Shown: positions 1-10,881 of the stretch, one piece after another
Numbering within the stretch: position 1 is the first letter of the stretch
How the letters are laid out: the number at the start of each line of letters is the position of its first letter
Source of the DNA: Rhizobium sp.
GTDB taxonomy: Bacteria > Pseudomonadota > Alphaproteobacteria > Rhizobiales > Rhizobiaceae
DNA length: 64,000 nucleotides
Assembly: GCA_002796995.1 (NCBI GenBank)
Contig: PEKW01000002.1
Span: 629,990-693,989 of the forward strand
Reading direction: 5' to 3'
Notes under the pieces: model-generated
Database searches by the model: none
What the model saw: the letters and a program-made list of their open reading frames with translations, nothing else
Told to the model about the DNA's origin: nothing
Program-made: the position numbers and the translations under genes

Positions 1-1113
1 CGAGTTGATGCCGGTGAAGAAGAACGAGCGGCAGAAGCCGGCGACGAGCAGGAAGCCCATGACCACGAGGATGGGTGTCGCGGGCGTGAAGAAGGCGTTG
101 GCCGCCGTCGTGGCCGCGCCGCTGATCGCCGCGACGATCAGCACGCTGCGGAAGCCGGCGGCGGCGAAGACCCGGCGGGCCAGAACCTTGGTGGTGATCG
201 CGCCGATCGCGCCGATGAAGGTGGTGAGGCCGGATTCGAACGGCGTCATGCCGAAACCGAGCTGCAGCATTAGCGGCATCAGGAAGGGAATGGCGCCCGC
301 GGCGATGCGGAAGATCGAGCCGCTGAGTGCCGAGGTGCGAAAGGCGACGTCGCGGAAGAGCGCGAGATCGAGCAGCGGTGCCGGATGACGGCGCGCATGG
401 ATCAGGTAGAGGATCGCCGCAATAAACCCGATGACGGTCGCACCGATGCCGACCTCGATCGGCAGCGCCGGTAGGCTCATCACCGACAGGCCGAACACCA
501 CGCCGGAGGCGGCGATGGCGGTGTAGAAGAAACCCTTGAGGTCGATCGGCGCGGTGGAGACCGGCGGCACGTCGGGCAGGTAGATCGTGGAGAGCCAGAC
601 GCCGATGAAGCCGATCGGCACATTGATCAGGAAGATCCAGTGCCAGGAGAAATAGGTGGTGATGAAACCGCCGACCGGCGGTCCGGTGAGCGGGCCGACC
701 AACGCCGGTATGGTCAGGAGCGCCATCGCCGAGACGAGTTCGCTGCGCTTGGTGGTGCGCAGCAGGACCAGGCGCCCGACCGGCGTCATCATTGCGCCGC
801 CCATGCCCTGCAGGAAGCGGGCCGTGACGAAGGCGATGAGCGAACCGGAGATCGCACAGAGGATCGACCCGGCGACGAACACCATGATGGCGATGCGGAA
901 GATCTTCTTGGCGCCATAGCGGTCCGCCATCCAGCCGCTCACCGGAATGAAGATGGCGAGCGCCACCATGTAGGAGGTAAGGGCCAGCTTCAGCGTGATC
1001 GGTCCGACGCCGAGATCCGCGGCAATGGCGGGCAGGGCGGTGGCGATCACGGTCGAATCCATCTGCTCCATGAACAGCGCGACGGCGAGGATGAGCGGAA
1101 CGATGCGGTTCAT
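1..1113 (-). CDS. MFS drug-efflux transporter, DHA2 family (3' end cut by window)
   Basis: Inner-membrane proton-driven exporter. The visible 371 codons begin with a membrane segment containing MEQMDSTVIATALP, as in EmrB/QacA-type transporters. Motif A is seen as GWMADRYGAKK, and the antiporter motif C as VGPLTGPPVGG. At least nine to ten hydrophobic segments are visible, and the reading frame is open to the window edge, so the C-terminal part of the usual 14-helix fold lies outside. The start is the ATG complementary to 1111-1113; no strong ribosome-binding site precedes it. It is divergent from the metallo-hydrolase gene. The substrate cannot be deduced. The family is clear and the DHA2 subgroup likely. 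Confidence 0.9.
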   Translation of the reverse strand, partial: MNRIVPLILAVALFMEQMDSTVIATALPAIAADLGVGPITLKLALTSYMVALAIFIPVSGWMADRYGAKKIFRIAIMVFVAGSILCAISGSLIAFVTARFLQGMGGAMMTPVGRLVLLRTTKRSELVSAMALLTIPALVGPLTGPPVGGFITTYFSWHWIFLINVPIGFIGVWLSTIYLPDVPPVSTAPIDLKGFFYTAIAASGVVFGLSVMSLPALPIEVGIGATVIGFIAAILYLIHARRHPAPLLDLALFRDVAFRTSALSGSIFRIAAGAIPFLMPLMLQLGFGMTPFESGLTTFIGAIGAITTKVLARRVFAAAGFRSVLIVAAISGAATTAANAFFTPATPILVVMGFLLVAGFCRSFFFTGINS

Positions 1114-1380
1114 CGGAGGGTGTTGTTCCGTGCGAAAAGGGACGGAGAGGGCGTGCGCCCCTTCTAGCGGCGTGCTCTCGCCCTGCCAATGCGGATTTCG
1201 TTCATCGCGAAAATGTCATGCGGGTGAAACGAAACCGTTATTGGCAAGGCTGCAGGCGAACCGCAGGAATCGCCGCCGATGATCACGGCTGCGTGAAGCC
1301 GCTTTCCATTCGCCTCCCGCCTTCTATCTGCAACGCATGTGGACTGGAAAAGTGCCGCTGGTTTTTTGCAGGAGGAAGAG
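1114..1380. other. Divergent intergenic region
   Basis: About 270 bases separate the MFS transporter from the metallo-hydrolase and should hold both promoters. The right end carries a clear ribosome-binding site (GGAGGAAGAG) directly before the ATG at 1381. I see no convincing operator palindrome and no small gene here. Confidence 0.5.
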
Positions 1381-2364
1381 ATGATCACATTGAACAGAAG
1401 ATTGCTGCTCGGCGGCGGTGCGGCAGCGCTGGCGGCGCCGTCGCTGATGACGAGGGCCGCCTTCGCGCAGGCCGCCGACAAGACCATGGATATCGACCAT
1501 GCCATGCCGCCGGAGACCCATCGCTTCAAGCTGGGCGGTTTCCAGGTCGTGGTGATCAAGGACGGCGCGCGCGCCTCGGACAAGCCGCAGGAGACTTTCG
1601 GCACCAACCAGCCACCGGAGACCGTGGCCGAGCTGCTGCAGGCGAACTTTCTGCCGGCCGACCAGTTCGTCAACAGTTTTGCCCCGGTTCTGGTCGATAC
1701 CGGCTCCGAGGTGATCCTGTTCGACACCGGGCTCGGCGAGGCTGCGCGTGTCAATGGAATGGGGCGCTTGGTCGAGGGGCTGACGGCCGCCGGCTACAAG
1801 CGCGAGGACGTGTCGATCGTCGTCATCACCCACATGCATGGCGACCATATCGGCGGCCTCATGGAAAGCGGCAAGCCGGCCTTTCCGAACGCGCGCTATG
1901 TGGCGGGGCAGGCGGAATATGATTTCTGGGTCGATCCGGCGCGTGCAGGCACCCCGGCCGAAGGCGGCCAGAAGGGCGTGCTGGCCAATGTGAAGCCGCT
2001 GGCGGAAAAGACGACCTTCATCGCCGACGGCGCCGACGTGGTGACCGGGGTCACGGCGATGGCGGCGTTCGGTCATTCGCCGGGGCATATGATCTACCGC
2101 CTCGAATCCGAGGGGCGCCAGCTGGTGCTGGCCGCCGACACGGCGAACCATTTCGTCCTGTCGCTGCAGCGTCCGGATTGGGAAGTGAAGTTCGACATGG
2201 ACAAGGCCGCGGCGGCTGCGACCCGCAAGCGGGTGTTCGACATGATCGCCACCGACAAGCTCGCCTTCCTCGGCTACCACATGCCGTTCCCGGCCGTCGG
2301 CTATGTCGAGAAGGTCGATACCGGCTATCGCTACGTGCCGAAGGCCTACCAGTTCGATCTGTGA
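1381..2364 (+). CDS. Tat-exported MBL-fold metallo-hydrolase
   Basis: Metallo-beta-lactamase superfamily hydrolase of 327 residues, probably periplasmic. The N terminus has a twin-arginine-like leader (LNRRLLLGGGAAALAAP) ending near AFAQA. The zinc-binding signature THMHGDHIGG lies near residues 150-159. A downstream GHSPGHM and an AADTANH segment supply further metal ligands typical of the fold. The ATG at 1381 is chosen because GGAGGAAGAG precedes it directly and the Tat motif then sits at the N terminus; an in-frame start at 1339 would bury it. Relatives include lactonases and quorum-quenching enzymes, but nothing here fixes the substrate. Confidence 0.88.
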   Translation: MITLNRRLLLGGGAAALAAPSLMTRAAFAQAADKTMDIDHAMPPETHRFKLGGFQVVVIKDGARASDKPQETFGTNQPPETVAELLQANFLPADQFVNSFAPVLVDTGSEVILFDTGLGEAARVNGMGRLVEGLTAAGYKREDVSIVVITHMHGDHIGGLMESGKPAFPNARYVAGQAEYDFWVDPARAGTPAEGGQKGVLANVKPLAEKTTFIADGADVVTGVTAMAAFGHSPGHMIYRLESEGRQLVLAADTANHFVLSLQRPDWEVKFDMDKAAAAATRKRVFDMIATDKLAFLGYHMPFPAVGYVEKVDTGYRYVPKAYQFDL

Positions 2365-2371
2365 GCCAGGC

Positions 2372-2395
2372 GGGGCTGTGGAATATCGCAGCCCC
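2372..2395. terminator. Possible bidirectional terminator hairpin
   Basis: GGGGCTG and CAGCCCC form a 7-bp stem with a 10-base loop between two convergent genes. There is no T-run on either side, so termination is only inferred from position. Confidence 0.35.
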
Positions 2396-2424
2396 TCCGA
2401 TCCACCGTCCAAGTCATGCGTCAG

Positions 2425-2736
2425 TCAGGCGATCGAGTAGAGTTCGGCGGAGGCCTGTTCGGACAAGACGTGGATGCGCTGGTCGATATCGGCGTCGCTG
2501 ACCTTGACCCCTGCCTTGCAGAATTCCTGACGTAACAGGTCGAGAAGGCGATGGGGCTCTACCACCTGGCGGATGGCGAGCGTCTGGGCATAGGCTTCGA
2601 CGTCGTCGAGCCCCATCGTATAGCCGGCCCATCGCCCGGCCATCCTGTTGACCCGTGCGTTCACCTTGAACTGCAGTTCGGCCTGGCGAGCGAACTGGGT
2701 TTCCATAGCCTGGGCTCGTTCTCTAAGTGCGGTCAT
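2425..2736 (-). CDS. DUF1476 protein, F1-ATPase inhibitor zeta-subunit homologue
   Basis: A 103-residue soluble helical protein of the DUF1476 family, which includes the zeta subunit that inhibits F1-ATPase in Paracoccus and other alphaproteobacteria. The N-terminal block (RERAQAMETQFARQAELQFK), the RMAGRWAGYTMG segment and the family length all fit. The ATG at 2736 is preferred over the one at 2742 because the GGGGG Shine-Dalgarno-like run lies six bases before 2736 but touches 2742. Rhizobia often carry several DUF1476 paralogues and this copy looks divergent, so true ATPase inhibition is uncertain. It is transcribed towards the metallo-hydrolase and divergently from guaB. Confidence 0.8.
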   Translation of the reverse strand: MTALRERAQAMETQFARQAELQFKVNARVNRMAGRWAGYTMGLDDVEAYAQTLAIRQVVEPHRLLDLLRQEFCKAGVKVSDADIDQRIHVLSEQASAELYSIA

Positions 2737-3021
2737 CGTCATCCCCCGTTTCTTGTTCTTGGTGCTCCTGTTCCCCATGGAGCAAAACCGACCATACACG
2801 GGAGCTTTTCAAGCATCGTGTAGCGGTTCGCTAAAATTCGAACGAACCTGCGATTGCCGTTCTCGCGTCGTGATGGCCGAGGGCGAACGTTTTTCTATTC
2901 CCTTCCTGTCATGAACGTGTTACCTGCCCTCGCCAACTTCCAAGCATTTCATGCAGGAGCGTCCGGGGAAAATTTTCCTTTTGCCGGCGGATTCTGCCTA
3001 TTCAACCGAAGGAAATTGGCA

Positions 3022-4512
3022 ATGGCACGGATCGTAATCTCGGCAACCGGCGCAGAAGCGCTCACCTTCGACGATGTTCTGCTTCAGCCGGGGCACTCGG
3101 AAATCATGCCGGGTCAGACCAATATCTCCACCCGCATCGCCAGGGACATCGACCTTTCGCTGCCGATCCTGTCGTCCGCCATGGACACTGTCACCGAAAG
3201 TCGCCTGGCGATCGCCATGGCACAGTCGGGCGGCATGGGCGTCATCCATCGCAACCTCACCCCGATCGAGCAGGCCGAGGAAGTCCGCCAGGTCAAGAAG
3301 TTCGAAAGCGGCATGGTCGTCAACCCGGTGACCATCGGGCCTGAAGCGACGCTCGCCGAGGCCAAGGCGCTGATGAGTGCCCATGGCATTTCCGGCATTC
3401 CCGTGGTCGAGGGCACCAGCCGCCCGGGCCGCCTCGTCGGCATTCTCACGAACCGCGACGTGCGTTTTGCCTCCGATCCGGCCCAGAAGATCTACGAACT
3501 GATGACCCGCGAAAACCTGATTACGGTCCGCGATGGCGTCGATCAGCAGGAGGCCAAGCGACTGCTGCACTCGCACCGCATCGAGAAGCTGCTGGTGGTC
3601 GACAATGAAGGCCGTTGCGTCGGTCTCATCACCGTCAAGGACATCGAGAAGTCGCAGCTCAATCCGAATGCCGCGAAGGACGCCCAGGGCCGCCTGCGCG
3701 TCGCTGCCGCCATCTCGACGGGTGACGACGGCCGCGAGCGCGCCGAGCGCCTGATCGAGGCGGGCGTCGACGTGATCGTCGTCGATACCGCCCACGGCCA
3801 CAGCCAGAAGGTGCTCGATGCGGTGGCCGAGGTGAAGAAGATGTCGAACGCCGTTCGCATCATCGCCGGCAATGTCGCGACCGGTGAAGGCACCCGCGCC
3901 CTGATCGATGCCGGTGCGGACTGCGTCAAGGTCGGTATCGGCCCCGGCTCCATCTGCACCACCCGTATCGTCGCCGGCGTCGGCGTTCCGCAGCTCGCAG
4001 CCGTCATGGCGGCCGTCGAGGAAGCCAACAAGCACGGCATCCCGGTCATCGCCGATGGCGGACTGAAATTCTCCGGCGACGTGGCCAAGGCGATCGCCGC
4101 CGGCGCATCGGCCGTCATGGTCGGCTCGCTGCTGGCCGGCACCGACGAAAGCCCGGGCGAGGTCTATCTCTACCAGGGCCGTTCCTTCAAGGCCTATCGC
4201 GGCATGGGTTCGGTCGGCGCCATGGCGCGCGGCTCGGCGGACCGCTACTTCCAGGCGGAAGTGCGCGACACCCTGAAGCTCGTGCCTGAGGGCATCGAAG
4301 GCCAGGTTCCCTACAAGGGACCCGTCTCGGCCGTCCTGCACCAGCTCGCCGGCGGTCTCAAGGCAGCCATGGGTTATGTCGGCGGCAAGGACATCAAGGA
4401 CTTCCAGGAAAAGGCGACCTTCGTGCGCATTTCTGGCGCGGGCCTGCGCGAAAGCCATCCGCATGGCGTGACCATCACCCGCGAAAGCCCGAACTATCCG
4501 GGCGGTGCGTGA
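3022..4512 (+). CDS. guaB: Inosine-5'-monophosphate dehydrogenase
   Basis: Oxidises IMP to XMP with NAD+, the committed step of guanine nucleotide synthesis, in the cytoplasm. The 496-residue product has the expected (beta/alpha)8 barrel split by two CBS domains around residues 100-220. The active-site loop [11 protein letters not shown] places the catalytic cysteine near residue 312. The mobile flap is seen as [18 protein letters not shown]. The barrel begins with [13 protein letters not shown], as in other IMPDHs. The ATG at 3022 has AAGGAAA upstream and gives the normal family length; the frame is open further upstream but that part is not IMPDH-like. A small membrane protein gene follows 27 bases later. 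Confidence 0.98.
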   Translation: MARIVISATGAEALTFDDVLLQPGHSEIMPGQTNISTRIARDIDLSLPILSSAMDTVTESRLAIAMAQSGGMGVIHRNLTPIEQAEEVRQVKKFESGMVVNPVTIGPEATLAEAKALMSAHGISGIPVVEGTSRPGRLVGILTNRDVRFASDPAQKIYELMTRENLITVRDGVDQQEAKRLLHSHRIEKLLVVDNEGRCVGLITVKDIEKSQLNPNAAKDAQGRLRVAAAISTGDDGRERAERLIEAGVDVIVVDTAHGHSQKVLDAVAEVKKMSNAVRIIAGNVATGEGTRALIDAGADCVKVGIGPGSICTTRIVAGVGVPQLAAVMAAVEEANKHGIPVIADGGLKFSGDVAKAIAAGASAVMVGSLLAGTDESPGEVYLYQGRSFKAYRGMGSVGAMARGSADRYFQAEVRDTLKLVPEGIEGQVPYKGPVSAVLHQLAGGLKAAMGYVGGKDIKDFQEKATFVRISGAGLRESHPHGVTITRESPNYPGGA

Positions 4513-4539
4513 GGACTGGCTGATGCGGGGGAGCGGCAC

Positions 4540-5097
4540 ATGGGGACGAACAAGGTGATCCTGCTGCTGCTCGCCCTTTCGGGCGCCCTTCTCGCCTGGA
4601 TGTTCTTCGGGCTCGATCCGGAGTTCCAGCGCCTGAGCGGGGCAGGGAGCTTTCTCGATGCCCGGCTGTCCGGCTATGAGACCGATGCGGTGCTCGGCCT
4701 TCAGTCGGCGCTTGCCGATCCGGCGCGGGCCGATGCCCGCGACCTTCTCCAACTGATGTATCTCGGCCCCGACCTCGTCCTGCCCTTGGCGCTCACGCTT
4801 TCGCTCTGCCTGCTCTTTCGTGGTTACGCCCCCGGCGCCATACTCTATGGCCGGCGCCTCGAGATCCGCCATGCCCGGCTGCTCTGCCTCTTGCCGATCG
4901 CCTATGGCATTGTCGATTATGCCGAGAATGCGAGCTTCCTTCTCTACTTCCCGCCGGCGACGCCCGGACCGACGCTGTCGGCGCTCCTTCCCGAGCTTCT
5001 TCCCTGGATGACGCGAGTGAAGCTCCTGTTCCTCGCCGTTTCCGTCATCCTCGTGCTGCGCCTCGCCCTGTTCAAACCGCCGGTCACGCGCGGGTAA
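4540..5097 (+). CDS. Four-helix integral membrane protein, function unknown
   Basis: The 185-residue product has hydrophobic stretches near residues 5-22, 70-90, 108-125 and 160-180, consistent with four membrane helices. A soluble, ADPARADARDLL-containing segment lies between the first two. It starts 27 bases after guaB in the same direction, with GGGGGAGC upstream of the ATG, so it probably shares the guaB transcript. I recognise no catalytic motif or named family. Whether it has anything to do with purine metabolism cannot be told. Confidence 0.75.
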   Translation: MGTNKVILLLLALSGALLAWMFFGLDPEFQRLSGAGSFLDARLSGYETDAVLGLQSALADPARADARDLLQLMYLGPDLVLPLALTLSLCLLFRGYAPGAILYGRRLEIRHARLLCLLPIAYGIVDYAENASFLLYFPPATPGPTLSALLPELLPWMTRVKLLFLAVSVILVLRLALFKPPVTRG

Positions 5098-5195
5098 CGG
5101 ACTTTTGTTGCCGCGCGCACGGCAAGTTGGCCTATCTTTCCTGACAGTTGCCCCGCGAGGATGCGACGGGCGCCGTATTGCGGAAGGAGGTCATC

Positions 5196-6071
5196 ATGGA
5201 AACGCCGAAGATCACCCAGGCGATGATCAACGCCTATGACGAATACACCCACCTGACGCTCGATCGGCGTCGCTTCATGGAAAAGCTCACTTTGCTGGCC
5301 GGTTCCGGCGCGGCGGCCGCGGCGATCGCGCCGATGCTGGCGGCTAGCGGTGCGAAGGCTGCCATGGTCGAGGAAATGGATGCGCGCCTGACGGCCGAGG
5401 ACATCACCTACCCGGGCGCCGGCGGCGAGATGAAGGGTTATCTCGTCGTGCCGAAGGATGCGGCGGGAAAGCTGCCCGGCGTGATCGTCATCCACGAGAA
5501 CCGCGGCCTCAATCCGCATATCCGCGACGTGGCACGGCGCATGGCGCTGGAAGGATTCGTGGCGCTCGCCCCCGACTTCCTGTCGCCGCAGGGCGGAACC
5601 CCCGAAAACGAGGACAAGGCGCGGGAAATATTCTCGACCCTCGACATGGGCGCGACGGTTGCCAATGGCGAGGCGACGCGGGCCTTCCTCGCGGCGCATG
5701 AGACGGTCAACGGCAAGGTCGGCGCGATCGGCTTCTGCTGGGGCGGCGGCATGGTGAACCGCATGGCGGTCGCCTCGCCGGAGCTCGGCGCCGGCGTCGC
5801 CTATTACGGCTCCCAGGTGCCGGCCGAGGAGGTGCCGAAGATCAAGGCGCCGCTGCTGCTGCACTATGCCGGCCTCGACGAGCGCATCAATGCCGGCATC
5901 GACGCCTACAAGGCGGCGCTGGAGAAGAACGGCAAGACCTTCGAGATCTTCGTCTACGACGGCGTCAATCACGCCTTCAACAACGATACCTCCGCTGCCC
6001 GCTACGACAAGGCGGCGGCCGATCTCGCCTGGTCCCGCACGGTGGAATTCCTCAAGAAAAACCTCGGCTAA
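5196..6071 (+). CDS. Tat-exported dienelactone hydrolase family protein
   Basis: Alpha/beta hydrolase of 291 residues related to carboxymethylenebutenolidase. After a 30-residue N-terminal extension there is a twin-arginine motif (DRRRFMEKLTLLAG) and a hydrophobic segment, so it is likely exported. The nucleophile elbow IGFCWGGG puts the catalytic cysteine near residue 181. The Asp (LDERIN) and His (GVNHAFNND) of the Cys-Asp-His triad follow. The ATG at 5196 lies five bases after AAGGAGG. Members of this exported subgroup are common in alphaproteobacteria without a known substrate. Placement after a weakly linked membrane gene gives no pathway clue. Confidence 0.9.
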   Translation: METPKITQAMINAYDEYTHLTLDRRRFMEKLTLLAGSGAAAAAIAPMLAASGAKAAMVEEMDARLTAEDITYPGAGGEMKGYLVVPKDAAGKLPGVIVIHENRGLNPHIRDVARRMALEGFVALAPDFLSPQGGTPENEDKAREIFSTLDMGATVANGEATRAFLAAHETVNGKVGAIGFCWGGGMVNRMAVASPELGAGVAYYGSQVPAEEVPKIKAPLLLHYAGLDERINAGIDAYKAALEKNGKTFEIFVYDGVNHAFNNDTSAARYDKAAADLAWSRTVEFLKKNLG

Positions 6072-6149
6072 GCGCTGCGGCGCAGCATGGTCCGCCCCTG
6101 CAAGGTGTCGCAATAGTGCGACGCCCGTGGACGTATAGCGACTGTGTAA

Positions 6150-6163
6150 TTGATGTGCGTCAA
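6150..6163 (+). promoter_or_regulatory. FNR/FixK-type box with -10 for adhP
   Basis: TTGATGTGCGTCAA matches the TTGA-N6-TCAA FNR/FixK consensus with one deviation from TTGAT-N4-ATCAA. A -10-like TATTCT lies at 6185-6190, 31 bases from the box centre, as expected for a class II site centred near -41.5. The adhP start codon is about 100 bases further on. Low-oxygen activation is inferred. Confidence 0.6.
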
Positions 6164-6261
6164 ATCCGTATCGCCTCTGACGTGTATTCTGCGCGCGAAG
6201 CTGGCGATCCAGGGTGTGCACCCGTCGCCTCGCGTCTTTGGGAACCGTAGAGGAGATCAGA

Positions 6262-7287
6262 ATGGCTGAAATGATGAAAGCCGCCGTCGTCCGGGAATTC
6301 GGCAAGCCGCTTACCATCGAGGAATGGGCTATCCCGGAACCGGGCCCCGGCCAGATTCTCGTCAAGTACGAAGCCACTGGCGTTTGCCACACCGACCTGC
6401 ACGCAGCCAATGGCGACTGGCCGGTCAAGCCGAACCCGCCCTTCATTCCCGGCCATGAGGGCGTCGGTTATGTCGCCAAGCTCGGTGCTGGCGTCTCGCG
6501 CATCAAGGAAGGCGACCGGGTCGGGGTTCCGTGGCTGCACACGGCCTGCGGCTGCTGCTCGCCCTGCCGCACCGGCTGGGAAACGCTCTGCGGCAGCCAG
6601 CAGAATACCGGCTATTCTGTCAACGGCACCTTTGCCCAGTATGGTCTCGCCGATCCCGACTTCGTCGGTCGCCTGCCGGACAATCTCGAATTCGGCGCCG
6701 CCGCCCCCGTGCTCTGCGCCGGGGTCACCGTCTACAAGGGCCTGAAGGAAACCGAAGTGCGCCCCGGCGAATGGGTGGTCATCTCCGGCATCGGCGGTCT
6801 CGGCCACATGGCCGTGCAATATGCCAAGGCCATGGGCATGCATGTGGTTGCCGCCGACATCCATGAAGACAAGCTGACGCTCGCCAAGGATCTCGGCGCC
6901 GACATGGTGGTCAACGGCACCGCCAAAGACGCCATCGAACAGGTGCAGAAGGCGACCGGCGGCGTGCACGGCGCGCTCGTCACCGCCGTTTCGCCGAAGG
7001 CGATGGAACAGGCCTATGGCTTCCTGCGCTCCAAGGGCACGATGGCGCTGGTCGGCCTGCCGCCAGGCTTCATCTCGCTGCCGGTATTCGAAACCGTGCT
7101 GAAGCGCATCACCGTGCGCGGCTCGATCGTCGGCACCCGCCAGGATCTCGAGGAATCGCTGGTCTTCGCCGGCGAAGGCAAGGTCGCCGCGCACTTCTCC
7201 TGGGACAAGATCGAAAACATCAACGCCATCTTCCATCGCATGGAAGAGGGCAAGATCGACGGCCGCATCGTCCTCGATCTGGCCTGA
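6262..7287 (+). CDS. adhP: Zinc-dependent alcohol dehydrogenase AdhP
   Basis: Medium-chain zinc alcohol dehydrogenase of 341 residues that interconverts alcohols and aldehydes with NAD+. The catalytic-zinc region GVCHTDLHAANGDWP and GHEGVG is present. The structural zinc loop is seen as CGCCSPCRTGWETLC, and the Rossmann motif as GIGGLGHMAVQYAKA. The ATG at 6262 follows AGGAGATCAG. The leader carries an FNR/FixK-like box, suggesting expression under oxygen limitation when aldehydes are used to re-oxidise NADH. A strong stem-loop follows the gene. Closest characterised relatives are E. coli AdhP and Rhizobium/Agrobacterium AdhA; the substrate range is not visible. Confidence 0.95.
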   Translation: MAEMMKAAVVREFGKPLTIEEWAIPEPGPGQILVKYEATGVCHTDLHAANGDWPVKPNPPFIPGHEGVGYVAKLGAGVSRIKEGDRVGVPWLHTACGCCSPCRTGWETLCGSQQNTGYSVNGTFAQYGLADPDFVGRLPDNLEFGAAAPVLCAGVTVYKGLKETEVRPGEWVVISGIGGLGHMAVQYAKAMGMHVVAADIHEDKLTLAKDLGADMVVNGTAKDAIEQVQKATGGVHGALVTAVSPKAMEQAYGFLRSKGTMALVGLPPGFISLPVFETVLKRITVRGSIVGTRQDLEESLVFAGEGKVAAHFSWDKIENINAIFHRMEEGKIDGRIVLDLA

Positions 7288-7312
7288 GCCGAGCGATCAT
7301 CACGTCAAGATT

Positions 7313-7343
7313 AAGGGCGGCGCGGATTTCCGCGTCGCCCTTT
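7313..7343. terminator. Rho-independent terminator, possibly bidirectional
   Basis: A 14-bp stem with one mismatch (AAGGGCGGCGCGGA against TCCGCGTCGCCCTT) and a two-base loop lies 25 bases after adhP. It is followed by TTT on the plus strand and by a T-containing run on the other. It can serve both adhP and the convergent oxyR. Confidence 0.75.
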
Positions 7344-7396
7344 GGTATTTCGGACAGGCCGCTATTGCGCCGATCGGACGGCCAGGCGTCAAGGCG

Positions 7397-8344
7397 CTAG
7401 TGAGCGGAAGTGGCAGCTTCCCGCAGTCGATCTGCTCCACGAGCGGTAACGGGCGCCTTCTCGCGGCTTGCCATGATCGCTTCCGCCAGCGCCTCCATGT
7501 CCGCCCGCCGCGGGCTCGAGCGGCGCCAGACGAGGCCGATCTCGCGGGACGGGGCAGGGTCGGCGAAGGGCACAATGCGGATCGGCGTGCGCGCGGTTTC
7601 CGTCTCGATCGCCAGTTCCGGGATCAGCGTCATGCCCATGTCGTTCGACACCATCTGCAGGAGCGTGGTCATCGAGGTGGCGCCAAAATTCACCAGGCTG
7701 CGCTTGCTCGCCGCCTTGCAGACGGAGAGCGCCTGTTCGCGCAGGCAATGGCCTTCCTCCAGCAGCAGCAGCCGGTCGGGATCGACCTCGGTCTCCGTCA
7801 TCGGCGAAAGCAACACGTCGCTGTCATTGGCCGACATCGCCATATAGAAGCGGTCGACGAACAGGCTCTTCGTCACCACGCTGTCCATTTCGATCGGGAT
7901 GGCGGCAATGATGGCATCGAGCCGTCCCTCGGCGAGGTCGCCGAGCAGCCGGTCGGTGACCGCCTCCTTCAGCTCGATCTCGATCAGCGGATGCTCGCGC
8001 CGAAGATGCGGCACCATGCGCGGCACGAGATAGGGCGCAACGGTCGGAATGATGCCGAGCCTGAGCAGACCTTCCAGCGTTCCGGACGATCGGCGGGCAG
8101 CCTCTTCCAGGCGATCCACGGCGGCCAGAACCGTGCGCGCATGGCTGAGCACTTCCTGGCCCTTGTCGGTGAGAAGCGTGCTGGAGCGGGTGCGTTCGAC
8201 CAGCTTCACGCCGAGATGTTTCTCCATCTCCATGATCTGGGCGGAGAGCGCGGGCTGGCTGATATGCACCATTTCGGCCGCCTTGCCGAAGTGCAGCGTG
8301 GTGGCGAGCGCCTCGAAATAGCGCAGTTGACGGATGCTAATCAT
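7397..8344 (-). CDS. oxyR: Peroxide-sensing LysR-family regulator OxyR
   Basis: LysR-type transcription factor of 315 residues with an N-terminal winged helix-turn-helix (RQLRYFEALATTLHFGKAA) and a C-terminal sensing domain. The peroxide-reactive cysteine pair is conserved: EEGHCLREQALSVC gives Cys200 and Cys209, matching Cys199/Cys208 of E. coli OxyR. It is divergent from katG, the classic OxyR target in rhizobia and agrobacteria, with 106 bases between the start codons. An ATAG-N7-CTAT operator directly abuts its start codon, consistent with autoregulation plus katG activation. The ATG at 8344 is the natural start for the family. Confidence 0.96.
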   Translation of the reverse strand: MISIRQLRYFEALATTLHFGKAAEMVHISQPALSAQIMEMEKHLGVKLVERTRSSTLLTDKGQEVLSHARTVLAAVDRLEEAARRSSGTLEGLLRLGIIPTVAPYLVPRMVPHLRREHPLIEIELKEAVTDRLLGDLAEGRLDAIIAAIPIEMDSVVTKSLFVDRFYMAMSANDSDVLLSPMTETEVDPDRLLLLEEGHCLREQALSVCKAASKRSLVNFGATSMTTLLQMVSNDMGMTLIPELAIETETARTPIRIVPFADPAPSREIGLVWRRSSPRRADMEALAEAIMASREKAPVTARGADRLREAATSAH

Positions 8345-8361
8345 GATAGGTTTATCCTATC
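8345..8361. promoter_or_regulatory. OxyR operator between oxyR and katG
   Basis: GATAGG-TTTAT-CCTATC is a perfect dyad and contains ATAG-N7-CTAT (8346-8360), the OxyR half-site pattern. A second, looser dyad, ATTTCC-N13-GGAAAT at 8365-8389, adjoins it. The first overlaps the oxyR translation start region, so binding should restrain oxyR while activating katG. Confidence 0.7.
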
Positions 8362-8375
8362 GGTATTTCCAGTAA

Positions 8376-10676
<2,301 letters not shown>

Positions 10677-10726
10677 CGGGCTAAGGCGGTCTCCCGGGTG
10701 AGATCGCCGAGAACATAAGGTAACGG

Positions 10727-10771
10727 GAGGGGCCGGAACGACACCAACGTTCCGGCCCCTCGGTCTTTTTT
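10727..10771 (+). terminator. Rho-independent terminator of katG
   Basis: A perfect 14-bp stem (GAGGGGCCGGAACG with its complement), a seven-base loop and a run of six T make this a textbook terminator about 50 bases after katG. Confidence 0.92.
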
Positions 10772-10830
10772 ACGTATCGTTAAAAGACGATCTTTCCTTT
10801 TAAAACAAAGAAGCTAAAACAGCGTCTAGA

Positions 10831-10847
10831 TGTACCGAGTCGGTGCA
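10831..10847. promoter_or_regulatory. Candidate TetR operator
   Basis: TGTACCGAGTCGGTGCA is a 17-bp imperfect palindrome with a perfect ACCGA-G-TCGGT core, 34 bases upstream of the TetR start codon. Position and symmetry suit TetR autorepression; no second copy was noticed. Confidence 0.4.
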
Positions 10848-10881
10848 CTGAAGGCTTCCACCGAGGCCTGGGACGGATGTT

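Noticed and set aside
2998..4872. Long open frame on the minus strand opposite guaB
   Set aside because: It is the antisense shadow of a high-G+C gene; the protein is His/Arg/Asp-rich low-complexity sequence with no family features, while the plus strand is unmistakable IMPDH.
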